Made by a program: the position numbers and the translations under genes
Assembly: GCA_030847615.1 (NCBI GenBank)
Contig: JAUMIR010000002.1
Span: forward strand, 201,049,809 to 201,113,808
DNA from: Gambelia wislizenii
Lineage: Eukaryota; Chordata; Lepidosauria; Squamata; Crotaphytidae
Direction of reading: 5' to 3'
DNA length: 64,000 bases
The notes under the pieces: generated by a model
The model's input: the letters and a program-made list of their open reading frames with translations, nothing else
What the model was told of the DNA's origin: nothing
Databases searched by the model: none
In this document: in pieces, positions 20,554-31,850 of the stretch
Position numbering within the stretch: position 1 is the stretch's first letter
How the letters are laid out: the number at the start of each line of letters is the position of its first letter

Positions 20554-23500
20554 GTAAGTTTTCTTTGCCAGTACCACTTCTGATAAGGTAGTCTATCATC
20601 CATCAGAAGTGCTTGTTTAACCAAAATGTTTCCAGCACTTAGCATTGCCAATTCTTCCTGCTTTTTAATGAATTATTTTTAATGGACTATTTTATTATTT
20701 GTAGTAACTGGTTTTATTCCACCTTTTTAATTGTAAACCACTTTGAAGTTTTAGAAATGAAAGATTTCATTAAAATTCTAATTGGTTCATCGATTCATAA
20801 ATAAATAAAATAAATAAAATTAAATTGCTTCTCAACATGGACCTCAAGCAGAAATATCCATTCTTTTTCAAGATAGCCTAATATTTTGGAATCTTTCCAA
20901 TATCTAGCAGACGACAAAGCCACACTGAGTACTCTAATTTTAGTAAGTGGTGTCCTTAGTCTGAAAGGTGTGTCCTTAATGGTAGATTTTAAACTTAAAG
21001 CTTTGGCTATTCTTGGAGCTGCAAAAATGGTTTAACCATGAAACTGAGCTAAGTAGAAAGCATCTTGACAAACAAACCAAAATAAATATTTCAGACTGGC
21101 ATTAGCAGCTTCTCTTCTAATATAGTGCTGGAACCTATATTTGAAAATGAAGCATGCAAATCAAGGATTAATAGTCCTCCTGTGGCTAATGTTATGTGAC
21201 ATAAGATGCTCTTAAGTTCTTATGCTAAGCATTTTGTTCCTGCAGGCCTCCGAAGATCTCCTGAGAGAACACTACATTGACCTGAAAGATAGGCCATTCT
21301 ATGCTGGTTTAGTTAAATATATGCACTCTGGCCCTGTTGTAGCCATGGTAAGTCTTCTTCAACAAACAGAAGTCATTAAAATATATAAATGTTTTTTATG
21401 TGCTTACTGAAAGCTTTAAAATAAGACAAGTTATCTAGATTACACTTGGCTTAGGGCTTCTTAACACTACTAATATTTATATATATTCTTGTGGCTGTGG
21501 AGAAAGCTAAGGAAACTGTGGATTAATATGACTTTAATCATGAGGTCCGTATTCTGTTCTCAAATAGCAATTTGGCCAGAACAGCAAAATACAAATAGTC
21601 ACCATAAATGCACAGCTCCTTGATCCAATTGTCACCTTTTCACAGCTTCCATAACGTTATACCTTAAAAGTACCCATCACCATATTATTTTAAGTTAATC
21701 TACTTTCCTTGCATCTTAAGGCAGCCAACATAGGCAGAGTCCTTAGGTAGTCTCCCATCCAGACACTGATCAAAGAACGTATAAATGTGGTTGTACATTT
21801 TAACTGGTATTATTTGGTTTATGTTTTAATAATATGTTTTAATAATATTATTAAATGTTTTAATAATAATTTTTAAAAATCAATGGAATTAAAACCATTT
21901 TAAACAAATCCATGAAAGACAAATGAAAAAAAGGCAGTAGAGCTATTCAACACACTATTCAAGATTTCACTTGTCAACAGAAGGACAGCAAGGAGGGAGC
22001 CATCCTAGCCTCCTTAGGGAGGGAGTTCCAAAGCCTGGGAGCAGCCACCAAGAAAGTCCTCTCTCTACTTAGGTCCTGTCTAAATGGTCAAAATAATTCT
22101 CATGGAATTCGCTGGCAATGTGATCTATCTTAATGGGAACCCACATCGATGCGTTGTATTTGGAAGGGGGCAGCAAAAAACTCCAAAAACTGCACGTAAG
22201 AGCCTTCACGGCTTTTTCCAGAGTTTTTAAAAAGCTCCGTAGGGAATGCACATTCTCACTCATTAAGACAATCACATTTGCATCACTGTGCTTTCCCATA
22301 TGAGAGGAAGTGCAAACTGATTGGCTGGACAAGTGCAGGGGGCAGGGCTTCCTAACAGAGCAAGCGCCCACTGCTGCCATGTTGGATTTTCGCCTTAGTG
22401 AGCAATTCCTAAGCTGATAAAACAGCAATTTGTATTATCTCTTTCTTCTTTTTTATAAACGTGAAATATCGCTTGTGCACACCATGGAAAAAGTTTTTTT
22501 TTTTAATTCAATGGCAGATTTAAATAGGTGAGTAATTCACTCGCAGCCACCATCTTGCCTAGAGGCCATGCAGAGTTGATGGGGTCTGTAAAACTGTTAA
22601 GACAATTTGCAGCTGCTGCGAATTGCTATTACTGAGGAGCAATCTTTTTTTCAGGCTCTTATAGATGAGACCTTAGCTTCAGGAGATAGGTAGCTTCACC
22701 AATTATCCTCAGGCCAGTAAATGCTATAAATGCCAGGCAACAGGGTTAGGGGCTTTGTAGTTCATCTGGAAGAGAATTCCACATTGGGAGAAGACAATTG
22801 TAAAACAACAAAAGGAGAACTTTCAAAGGAGACAATAACAAATCTTTTCGTGTTTTAGTTTTCTAGTTTTTATTCAGAAGTATCTGAATAAAGTAAACTG
22901 TGTACCAAGGATACTGTGGAATCACTGAATTGCAAAATGGGATATGGGAGATTTTAGAAGGTTGTAAAATGGCATAAGTTATCAGTGACATCACCAGGGA
23001 TGTTGAATGGCTTGTCCATTCAGCGGTGGATATGGGATCATATTCCACACAGTAGGTTTCATTGTAGAGGCCCTTCTGACTGAGACACCTTGGAAATCTG
23101 CTCTTCTTCTAAGTATCGTAGACTCTGTTAGAATACGACCACCCTGAAACATTGAAATAGATGGAGATCACGGTGATCTCAATAAGTATATGGCAATAAC
23201 ATTCATCCATTCGATGCTCAAGAAATTGTCTGTGATACAATTCACAGTGGCATACCATATGCACATAGTGGAGGTTAAGTGTGAATAATACTGTTCTGGG
23301 ATCTCACCATTGTTAATTGGTAAACAGAGCTTTGGAAAGCTTTGGAACTGGGTGCCTATTTTAAATTAACATTGCCTTTTAATTCTGTGTACAGATTAGG
23401 TACTATTCATACTGATGTAAAAAAATAAGAATGTGGCCTTCATTTTTTACATTCAGTTTCTATAACCCAATGGCCAGAGCTCCCTGAAAAAGCTCCCTGT

Positions 23501-26500
23501 CTATATACCTGCCAACCAGGGAACCTGCTAATAACCTTCAAAGTTCATAAAATAGAGCTAGGCCTACAGAATATACAAACATTAAACATATTAAAATTTA
23601 AAAAACATATACAAATGTTTTTTAAAAAACCAAAGTAAAATCAGCTGCTTTGATAGGATCTTAACAAGTACAATGCCGTTTTTAAAAACTGGAGGACTAA
23701 GAAGTCTGGGGGGCCGTTTACATGATGAAAATGTCCTGGGAAGAATTCGTGTCGATCCCTGGCAGTTTACACGTACATCGGGTCGGGTACGTGATTTTCG
23801 GAAGGGGGGCCACCTTTTATCCCTCAACCTGCGGGACTTCCAGTCCCGCAGGTTGTGCCGGTTTTTAAAAAAGTCACTGGAGGATTCGGAAAATCGGAAA
23901 TGTAAACAGCGTGGGACAAAAAGTCTCGGTACTGGGATGACCGGAAATGGTGACTGGGGGCGGGCTTAGAGCTCAGAGACCAGAAAAGGAGGGGTCAGTC
24001 ACCCGTTCAACAGATCCAGCCTCACCAGCCGAAAACAAAGGCATCCCTTCCAGCTGCATGAAGGTTGATGTGTGTGTGTGTGCGCACACGCGACTGTACT
24101 CAATCACCTTTTTAAATGGATTTCTACACTGCATGCTACAGAGAGATCATGGTGGGCAGATCCTCCCTGGTTCTGAACAGAGAGATCGTGGTGGGCGGGC
24201 ACAGTAAAATATTCCAGCCTCTGAGCGAATGAACATCTCTTAACTTCCCCCTCTCTGTGTCTGTGTGTTTCAAAACAGCCTGTTTGTAGCTGGTTTGAAG
24301 CATGAACTCTGCAGCTAATCTGTGTTGTAAGGGTTAACATTTTACAGAGGCAAGGGGAATACGATACCTCCCCTCCCCTCCCCCTCACTTGGCTTGATTT
24401 CAAATGGAAAGCATTCTTTCGTTCCTGCGTCTGAGCGAAAGATCTCAGTCTGGATCTTTAAAAATGCTTTCTGCCTCTTCTGAAGGGGTTAAAATGTTCA
24501 AGAAGCAAACGGGGAATAACAAACCTCTGCCCCCCCTCTCTCCCCCCCCAGCCAGCCAATAGCATCGCTCATGGCACGGAACTCTAAGGGAAGTGCGTCA
24601 CCGAGGTTGTGAAAACACGAGTAATCGCATCTTTGATTGACAGCCAAAAAAAAAAAAAAATTAAAACCTAAACAAAACCGGAACTATGGACGTGTAAATA
24701 TCAGTCACGGGACCACACGGGATATCCATATCAGAGACATAAATCGTATAAACAGCGAGGGGCGGATTCGTGATCACTTTGTCCCGGTAGGCAACGCGAC
24801 AATTTCTGTCGTGTGACTGGCACCTGGGAGAATAAAAGTGTCTTAACTTGGTGCTGGGGGGAAAAAATCAAGACAGACAAAAAACCAAATCTCAGGTTCA
24901 GGTTTTGTACAACCAGGATGCTACCACTGAAAAGTTTTGCTCTATAACAGTTATCAACTCACCTCATTTTGAGGGCATTCAGAAGAGGAGATATTGTAAT
25001 CTTAATATCTGAGCAGGAGTATATGGGATTCTATTCTTACTATGGCAGGGTTGTCTTACTATGTACTAATTCTTATTATGCCAGTTGTTTTCATCTCAGT
25101 TCTTTGGATGTTGAAGGTATGGGAAGGCCTTAACGTAGTAAAGACTGGGAGAGTAATGCTGGGAGAAACCAATCCTGCAGATTCCAAGCCTGGGACAATT
25201 CGTGGAGATTTCTGTGTGCAAGTTGGCAGGTAAATTCTGAACTGTTCTCTTGTAAAATTAAATTGCTGGCTAGTTGTAATCTTCATTAAGCCTGAGTACT
25301 AAAAAAAAGAAGAGTATATCAGATTTTTTTGGATCAGTCATCAGTTTGTGGTTTGAATCTAGTGTCTTTGAATCTCTTATGATATAGGATGGGATATAAA
25401 TATTTTAATTAATAAATAATGTATGTGCATTTTTAATTAAAATTTGTACATCTGGGATGTAAAAGAATAGTTACAAGATCTGAACTTCTGAAGTTTCTCT
25501 TAGTGCAGGATCAGACATCTTCTGTAGGTTCAGGGCCAAATTTTGTACCCCGTGCCCCAGGGAGTGAACTCAACCACTGAAATCAGGTAGTACAGTTGTA
25601 GTCGGACCCAAAAAACATTTCCTTTTAAGAACAAGGAGCATGAGGTGCATGTACCTAGTTTCCAAGCACAATTACTTCTTGGAGGATTCTAGCAGTATAA
25701 CTGTGCAAGAAGATGGTGGCATGGGTGGGTGGGTTACAGGTTACGCTTCAGGACAATAAAATGTTGTGGCACACCCATTTCTTTAAGAGTGATTCATAGT
25801 TTTTATGACCTACATAATCAAAGGCTTTGCTATAATCTATAAAACACAAGCAGATTTTCTTTTGAAATCCTTTGATGTACTCCATTATCCAACCCATGTT
25901 TGCAATATGATCCCTAGTGCCTCTTCCTTTCCTGAATCTAGCTTGGACACTTGGCATTTCTCATTTCATATATGGTAACAGTCTTTGTTGTAGAATTTTA
26001 GCATCACTTTTCTTGCATGGGAGATAAATGCAATGGTCCTGTGGTTACTGCAATCCCTGGTGTCCCCTTTCTTGGGAACTGGAATGTATATTGAGTGTTT
26101 GCAATCTGTGGGCCATTGCTTTGTTTTCCATTTTTGTTGACATAATTTAGTTAGAACCAGAATAGATTCTGTCCCTTTGTTCTTGCACACAAGTTGCTGA
26201 ACAGTTGCATTCAGGGTTCTGACTCTGTTTCTGTCACCTTTTCCTTTTCCTTCTTGTCTGTCCTTAACTGCTTGAAGAGTTTCACCTGCCATCCATTGAA
26301 GCTTATCTTTCTTTTTGGCTGCAGACAGTGTCTTTTTGCATTCCTCCCTGACAATGTTCCTGGCTTCAGTCCAGAGTTCTTCTGGCTTTTGGTCAATTAG
26401 GCTTAATACATGGTGCAAATCTATATTTTAGATTATCTTTAAATACTGTGGGGATGTTATTCAGGTTGTATTATGACACTGTGGTCAGTTTCGTGTTCTT

Positions 26501-27946
26501 CTTTAGCTTTACTCTAATTTTTGATATTAGCAGTTCATGGCCTTTACCACAACCTGCTCCTGGTCTTGTTTTTGTAGGGAGAATGGAGCTTCTCCATCAA
26601 TTATGTAGTCTATTTGATTTCTATATTGGCCATCAGGTGATACCCATGTATAGGCAGTCACTTCTTTGGTTGCTTGAAGAATGTGCTTGCGATGAACAAA
26701 CTATTTCACCTCACAAAATTCAGTCAGTTGCTCTCCTGTTTCATTTCTTGATCCTAGGCCAATTTTTTCTACAGTCTTTGATTCTGCTCTGTTTTCTACT
26801 TTTGCATTCTAATTGTCTATGATTAACAACAAGTCCTGTTTTGGTGTGTGGTCAATTTTCTCCTGGACCCCAGCACAGAATCTTTCGATTTCTTCTTCTG
26901 CTGCTTCTCTAGTTGAAGCATAAACTTGAATTATGGTTATAGTGATGTGTTTTCCCTGAACTCTTATTGACATGATTCAGTTAGACTTTGCATTATATCC
27001 TTTGACTGCTTTTGCTATATCTCTCCTCGCTATCAATGCCACTCCTATTTCAGATAATTGCCATTGTGTATTTATCTGACTCAAAATGTCCCATTCCTGT
27101 CCACTTTAGCTCGCTCACCCCAAATATTACAATGTTTATGCATTCCAATTCTTGTTTTACGATGTCTAGCTTCCTGATTCATGCTTCTCACATTCCATGT
27201 TCCTATAATATGTTTTGTGCAGCTCTGGACTTTCAGCTTGAGTCCAGTTGTGTCATTAGCCAGTGTTACTTGTAGTTGTCCTCTCCTATACCAAATAGGT
27301 TGTTGAGTACCTTCCAACCTAGGAGTGTCACCTTCTGACACTATCTCGTTTCATTTTGGATTGTCTCTTCATGGGGTTTTTTTGTGGCAAAATATATTCA
27401 AAAGAGGTTTACCATGTCTCCTTCTGTGCAGTACTAACACATGTTAGCTATGGTAACACTGCCGTTGTGTCTGAGAGATCCTCCGCCAGTGTTACCCTCC
27501 ACAGTTAGTCACATTGAGTCTGGCTCTTCAGCAAAAGTCTGTCTGATAAGGGAGACCTTATCACTAGCACTGCTTTCATCAGCATAACCCCTTGCCTCGG
27601 AGGAGCATGCAATACCACCACCCACCACCCACCATCATAGAAAGGTAGTGCAATGGTGGGCTTCAAGACTATAGACAAGATTAAAATGGCAAAATAATTT
27701 TTCTTGTCTTTTGGTAAAAGGTGATTAATTAAAAGCTATTATATCATTCCTGTATTTGTTTTTTTACTTCTGCTTGTTTAACATAATTATCACCATTTAA
27801 TAAATTTTATTTATTTATTTTTATTTAGAAATATAATTCATGGCAGTGACTCTGTAGACAATGCTGAGACAGAAATCAACTTATGGTTCACTCCTGAAGA
27901 ACTGGTTGACTACACAAGGTGTGATCACGGATGGATCTACGACTGA
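20434..27946 (+). CDS. NME1: NME1-like nucleoside diphosphate kinase A, complete coding gene
   Basis: NDP kinase transfers the gamma phosphate of ATP to other NDPs through a phosphohistidine and forms cytosolic hexamers. Four coding exons (20434-20553, 21246-21347, 25117-25229, 27829-27946) give 453 nt and a 150-residue protein, two residues shorter than human NME1. Seen: Lys10 in FIAIKPDG, the Kpn-loop region in [17 protein letters not shown], and the active-site histidine at residue 116 in NIIHGSDS. All introns are GT-AG. NME1 rather than NME2 is favoured by [32 protein letters not shown] and its position next to SPAG9, but the paralogues are very close. The start ATG follows a splice acceptor (ttgcag at 20421-20426), so the first exon is non-coding. 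Intron lengths are 692, 3769 and 2599 bp. An antisense BovB and a CpG-rich foldback element sit inside the introns. Confidence 0.93.
20690..20830 (+). repeat. L2-like LINE or SINE 3' tail
   Basis: gtaaaccactttgaagttt followed by an ATAAATAAATAAA tail resembles the 3' end shared by L2-type LINEs and their SINEs. It lies in the first coding intron of the NME1-like gene. Confidence 0.5.
21246..21347 (+). CDS. NME1: NME1-like coding exon 2
   Basis: 102 nt, 34 codons, [18 protein letters not shown] through VVAM. Acceptor tgcag, donor ATG|GTAAGT. Same length as the NME2-like partner exon. Confidence 0.95.
21960..22680. repeat. LINE-type fragment and MITE candidate in the NME1-like intron
   Basis: 22010-22060 (gggagttccaaagcctggga, gcagccaccaagaaagtcct) is a common reptilian LINE 3' sequence. 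22074-22672 begins aggtcctgtctaaatgg and ends atagatgagacctta, imperfect inverted ends (aggtcctgtcta against aggtctcatcta), suggesting a MITE of about 600 bp. No coding sequence. Confidence 0.45.
23700..24830. mobile_element. CpG-rich foldback element in the NME1-like intron
   Basis: The left end (ggccgtttacatgatgaaaa) and the right end read in reverse complement (tgccagtcacacgacagaaa) are imperfect inverted repeats. The left third is itself a long imperfect palindrome centred on a perfect hairpin at 23825-23855, with 14-bp arms and a 3-nt loop (tcc). A second word, taaacagcg, recurs near 23906 and 24750. CpG density is much higher than in flanking intron. No transposase frame. It is probably a non-autonomous DNA transposon of undecided superfamily. 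Confidence 0.55.
25117..25229 (+). CDS. NME1: NME1-like coding exon 3
   Basis: 113 nt encoding [20 protein letters not shown] through VQVGR (last codon split). Acceptor ttgaag|GTATGG with a modest pyrimidine tract, donor CAG|GTAAAT. Confidence 0.95.
25760..27345 (-). mobile_element. BovB/RTE LINE fragment, antisense in NME1-like intron
   Basis: Minus-strand peptides follow the BovB order. Near 27210 the endonuclease start is [13 protein letters not shown] degraded middle follows, then [18 protein letters not shown] (about 26370-26320), [20 protein letters not shown] then [20 protein letters not shown] with K-VMLK (26130-26000), and [20 protein letters not shown] with [12 protein letters not shown] (25945-25810), the RT motif A region. 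Motif C is absent, and there are several frameshifts and an internal deletion. This is a dead copy. The sequence up to about 27640 may be its 5' UTR. Confidence 0.8.
27829..27946 (+). CDS. NME1: NME1-like coding exon 4 (active site and stop)
   Basis: 118 nt starting inside the Arg codon, [20 protein letters not shown] to GWIYD and TGA. It contains the catalytic histidine. The C-terminus ends in Asp rather than the Glu seen in mammals. Acceptor ttatttag|AAATAT. Confidence 0.95.
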
Positions 27947-28395
27947 AACCTAGTATGTTACCCTAGGTTATCCCTTTGTTCCACTAACTATTGGTCTTTA
28001 AACAGTCCCTACTGCCATTATTCTTTAGGGTCGTTCCCCGCACTGCTCCACCCCACATATTTTCAAGTATATTTTTGGAAGTATTATCTGTATTTTAAGG
28101 TATATATGTAATCTTGTTTGCTATTCTGCCTCAAGAAAAAGATTCTAATTATTGAATTATTATTTCTTATTTATGTACTGTCTATTTATTTTACTACTTG
28201 AGGTGAAGTAGCAAAATGCTGCCCCCTCTCCCTTGCCCCAGCCAAATCATAATGCATAGTACGAGAGAATAGCAAATCTATCGTATTTTTTGGTTGAGGT
28301 AAAATTATTTTAGTATTGTGGGTAGAAAGTCTCAAAAGAATCTCTTCCTGAGAATAAGAAAAAAGTACAATAAAATTGATTAAATAAAAATGAAT
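27947..28395 (+). promoter_or_regulatory. NME1: NME1-like 3' UTR and polyadenylation signal
   Basis: AATAAA at 28369-28374, about 420 bp after the stop, followed by a T-poor A-rich stretch. It is the first clean signal in sense orientation downstream of the stop. Confidence 0.6.
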
Positions 28396-28706
28396 AAAAA
28401 TTTACTCCACTTTCATGACACTCAAAATCAACTGCCTGGGACAGCTGCCTTGCTCTGCCCAAAAGTAGTGCTGGCCCAGAATGCAGATACTTAATTTTAT
28501 GATCTTAAACTGATTGCATTAATTAAATTTTAACTCAGTATTTGAGGCTAAGCTTGTGCTTATGTGTTTCGAAGATGATACTGTATACCTTGGTTGCAGA
28601 ATAGGCTGTACAAGTGATTTGGCATAAGCAATATATTACTTGACATTGACCAGTAGAGCAGCTGCTTTGTTTAACTTTAAAATGTCAAGCGATAGATGCT
28701 CTAAGG

Positions 28707-29077
28707 CAGTGGCTCTTAACCTTTTCTTTACCAGGGACCCCCTTTCAATATTTTTGTTGCTGCTCGCCCCCAAGACTTAACTCAAGATTTAAAACCCTAA
28801 CAACAACAACAACAACAACACAATTACACTGTCCATTAACCCTTCTCTCAGAGGCAATGGAGGGGAAGGGAAGACTTTTCTCCTGCTTCTTCCTACAAGT
28901 TTGTGGCTGGAGTGGATTGAACAGCAATGTGCAAGGTCAAGCCAGCCAGCCAGCCTTTGCCTTGGCTCCTGTTATGTGGGCTGAGCAGCCTTCAAGCCTT
29001 CACGGACACACACACACACCCCCGTGAGGACATCACGGCCCCCTGAGGGTCCGTGGACCACAGGTTAAGAACCACTG
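28707..29077. mobile_element. hAT-type MITE with perfect 8-bp target duplication
   Basis: Ends cagtggctcttaacct and aggttaagaaccactg. The direct repeat ctctaagg lies immediately outside both ends (28699-28706 and 29078-29085), which is diagnostic for hAT insertion. An ACA simple run is at 28800-28820. No coding frame. Confidence 0.9.
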
Positions 29078-29179
29078 CTCTAAGGTAAACCACCACATTA
29101 TAAGGTGATTGAAATAACATGTAAATAACTGCATATTGAAGAATTATAAAAATTTGTACTGTAACGAGTGTAACAAATG

Positions 29180-29332
29180 TTGGTAAAGATAGCTGTGTTA
29201 GTCTATTTCAATATAAGAAGGACAAGTCTTGTAACACCTTAAAGAGTAGACAGTTTATTTCAGCACAAACCTTTGTTGACCTAGGACTTGTTTTGATGCA
29301 ACATTCTTCAAATGTTAAATTGAACATTGGTG

Positions 29333-29363
<31 letters not shown>

Positions 29364-30110
29364 GCTGCAAATGGAAATGCCTGAGTTACAATATCAGTTT
29401 AAAATAAAGCTTTTCACAGATGGTTATTCCTTTATCTTGTTCCCCCTCCCTCACCCTAGCATTGCTCACTTGTGCCATTTTCAAGTAAGATAGCTGCTTA
29501 TGAAATATGCTTTTACGAGAAAAGAAGATTAATGTGTGAGGCCATTCAGTAAGCTCTGTCCTTCTGTTACTAGTTTCTGTCATTTTATTTGATGTTGAAA
29601 ATAAGGGTACTATAGAATTGTTTATTCAGCTGAGCTATCCATTTTCTTTATTAATCTGCATGCATGTTTCCTTCCCCTGATTATCTGGATTAAAAATAAA
29701 ACATACACAAACAAGTCCAGTCCAGATAACATGCCAAACCAGAATTGAGCAATCTGAGCTATGGTTTGAGATGGTGTCTGAAATGATAAACAATGATTTG
29801 TAGTGTACTAGGAAACAAAAACTCAGAAATTATGGCTTAAAATGAGTTTGCAAATCATTGATGGAGTCAGGTAAGCTGAACTGTGCTCCCATTGCAAAAA
29901 TTTCCAGAGGGATAGTCATGTTAGTCTCTTGACGAGGAAACGTTTTAAGAGATACCTTAAAAACTGACAGCTTTTATTTGGGACAAGCTTTCATGAAGTA
30001 AGCCTACATTTATGCCTCTAAAAAAGTGTGTTGCAGTCTGAAAAGTATATGGAAAATAAAAACCTGTTAGTCTTTAAGGTGCCAACAATGTCATTTCCCA
30101 TTTAAATTGA
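29180..30110. repeat. Two copies of an unnamed interspersed family
   Basis: 29180-29275 (ctgtgttagtctatttcaat, aacaccttaaagagtagaca) and 29900-30090 (catgttagtctc, taccttaaaaactgacagct, aagctttcatgaagtaagcc, gttagtctttaaggtgcc) share the widespread reptile motif of gttagtct plus a tail with caccttaaaga. The second copy appears palindromic. No gene in this stretch. Confidence 0.5.
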
Positions 30111-31850
30111 TGTGATAAAGATAGTTATGCCTTAAGTCCCATTGATATCAGTGGGAACTAAGTTTGCCTAGCTTAGGATCCAGTGCTATTGTTTATGCTA
30201 GTTAGAGGTTCAACTGGTGTGTGAATTACTCTGCTGAAGAGGCTTTGGGAGACTGAAGTGCTAGGCTGATAGAAAATGAAAGCAAATGGGTGGCTATAAA
30301 TATGAGTTGCCTGTGCATTTGGAACCATGTACAGTAGTTTAATTTCTCAGTAATGAACAGAAGAAATGTATACTAACCTGTCACAGCATTGTTGGTTGTG
30401 ACTGGCTCCAACTCTACAACATCTTGGGAAAGTCTTTCCTGTCATCTGCTATTTGATCTTTTTCACTGGAGATGTTGGAACTGAACTTGGGACCTTCTGA
30501 ACGCAAAGCACATACTCTGGTCTTTTTACTGCTGTAAACTATAGGTTACCATGTTTGAATACCAAGCTACATTTAATGACTGGATCAACTGTACTCTCTC
30601 TCCCTGCCAAACTTAAAAGTACCTGTATATCTCTCCAAATTACAGCACTGGGGTAGAGAGATGCTAAATAGTTTTCCTGCTGGTAATTGCCACCTTGAGT
30701 CTCCTCTTCATCATGGGAGTAGTATATCTATATTATGTCTGTTACCTCCACCCTCAGTACTAATAGAATGTTTGGAGGGGTGGATTTTGAGCAGGGAAAT
30801 GGTACAAGGTGAAGATGACAATTAATAACCTAAGGGACTGGTGATCTCTTCCAGGAGGCATGTGAATACTTTAAGTTATGGGGAAAAGTCATGGGGTAGT
30901 TTTGTTTTTGGAAATCCTGTTTAGTACAAAACTACAATTCCAGCTTTTTGCTGTCTCAAGAATGAAGACTTCATCAGATTTTGGTCAAGGAATCAACCCT
31001 GGATAGGGACAAGAGGAACACTGAATTAAATGCCAAGAAAATGTGTTTAGGATTAGAGTGCACATATAATTTTGCAAGATCTCTTTGCATTCTGTTGGGG
31101 TTCTGGGTCATCTAAAGAAGAGTGCTGTTCTTCCAGGAATGGGGAAAATGGACTGACCACAAAGTATCTCCTTGGCTCTTTGGAGTAGGTTTTCAGTGTG
31201 ATTATTTGTGGGACTCTTGCACTTCTTTGGAATATCCATCTACTCCTGTAGATAGCTTGCACAGTACAGTGGGTAGTGCTGGACTAGAAATGTTTATGTG
31301 TACAGATCAAGACCTATGTTAGCAGGAGCCCTGGAACTGTTTTTAAGGGTGGGGGTGGGGACTCAAAATTGGCTGGCAGGCAGTCCGTTATTAATTTTGC
31401 CTACTTTCAGGAGGGCAAATTACTTTCCCCATGTATTAACATTCAAACATCCTTAAATAGAAAGACTCATACAAACACAATGTATACTTAGTGTTCTCCA
31501 TGTGTTTAGTGTAGCTTATTACTAAGTAAGTGTACATACAGTAGATTGCAGGCAGTTTGTATTATTTCCAGGAGGGCTCAATGAGCATCACTGTCTTAAT
31601 ATTTCTTGGTGCTTGGTCATTTACTACAATTCTGTTTCATAATGCCTGTGGGGGAGTTAAACTACATAGGAGCCTTGGTGGCCCAATTTTGCCAAATTAT
31701 TTGGAGAGGGCTTAGCCCCCCTCCAGGTCTTGAGGAAGGCTTGCCTCCCCACTCCCATTCTTGGTCCATGACACTTAGTCCAGCCACTAACTCTCATCCT
31801 ATCCTACTTCACAGGTATGTTATGATGATAAAAGTATGGATAGGCATGTA
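30111..31850. other. Intergenic between the NME genes, no gene seen
   Basis: No exon supported. 31790-31850 (cctacttcacaggtatgtta, tgatgataaaagtatgg) resembles the tail of an old SINE or LINE. The next element starts directly after it. Confidence 0.4.

Noticed and set aside
26194..27275. Plus-strand frames of 68-124 codons rich in hydrophobic residues
   Set aside because: Shadows of the antisense BovB copy.
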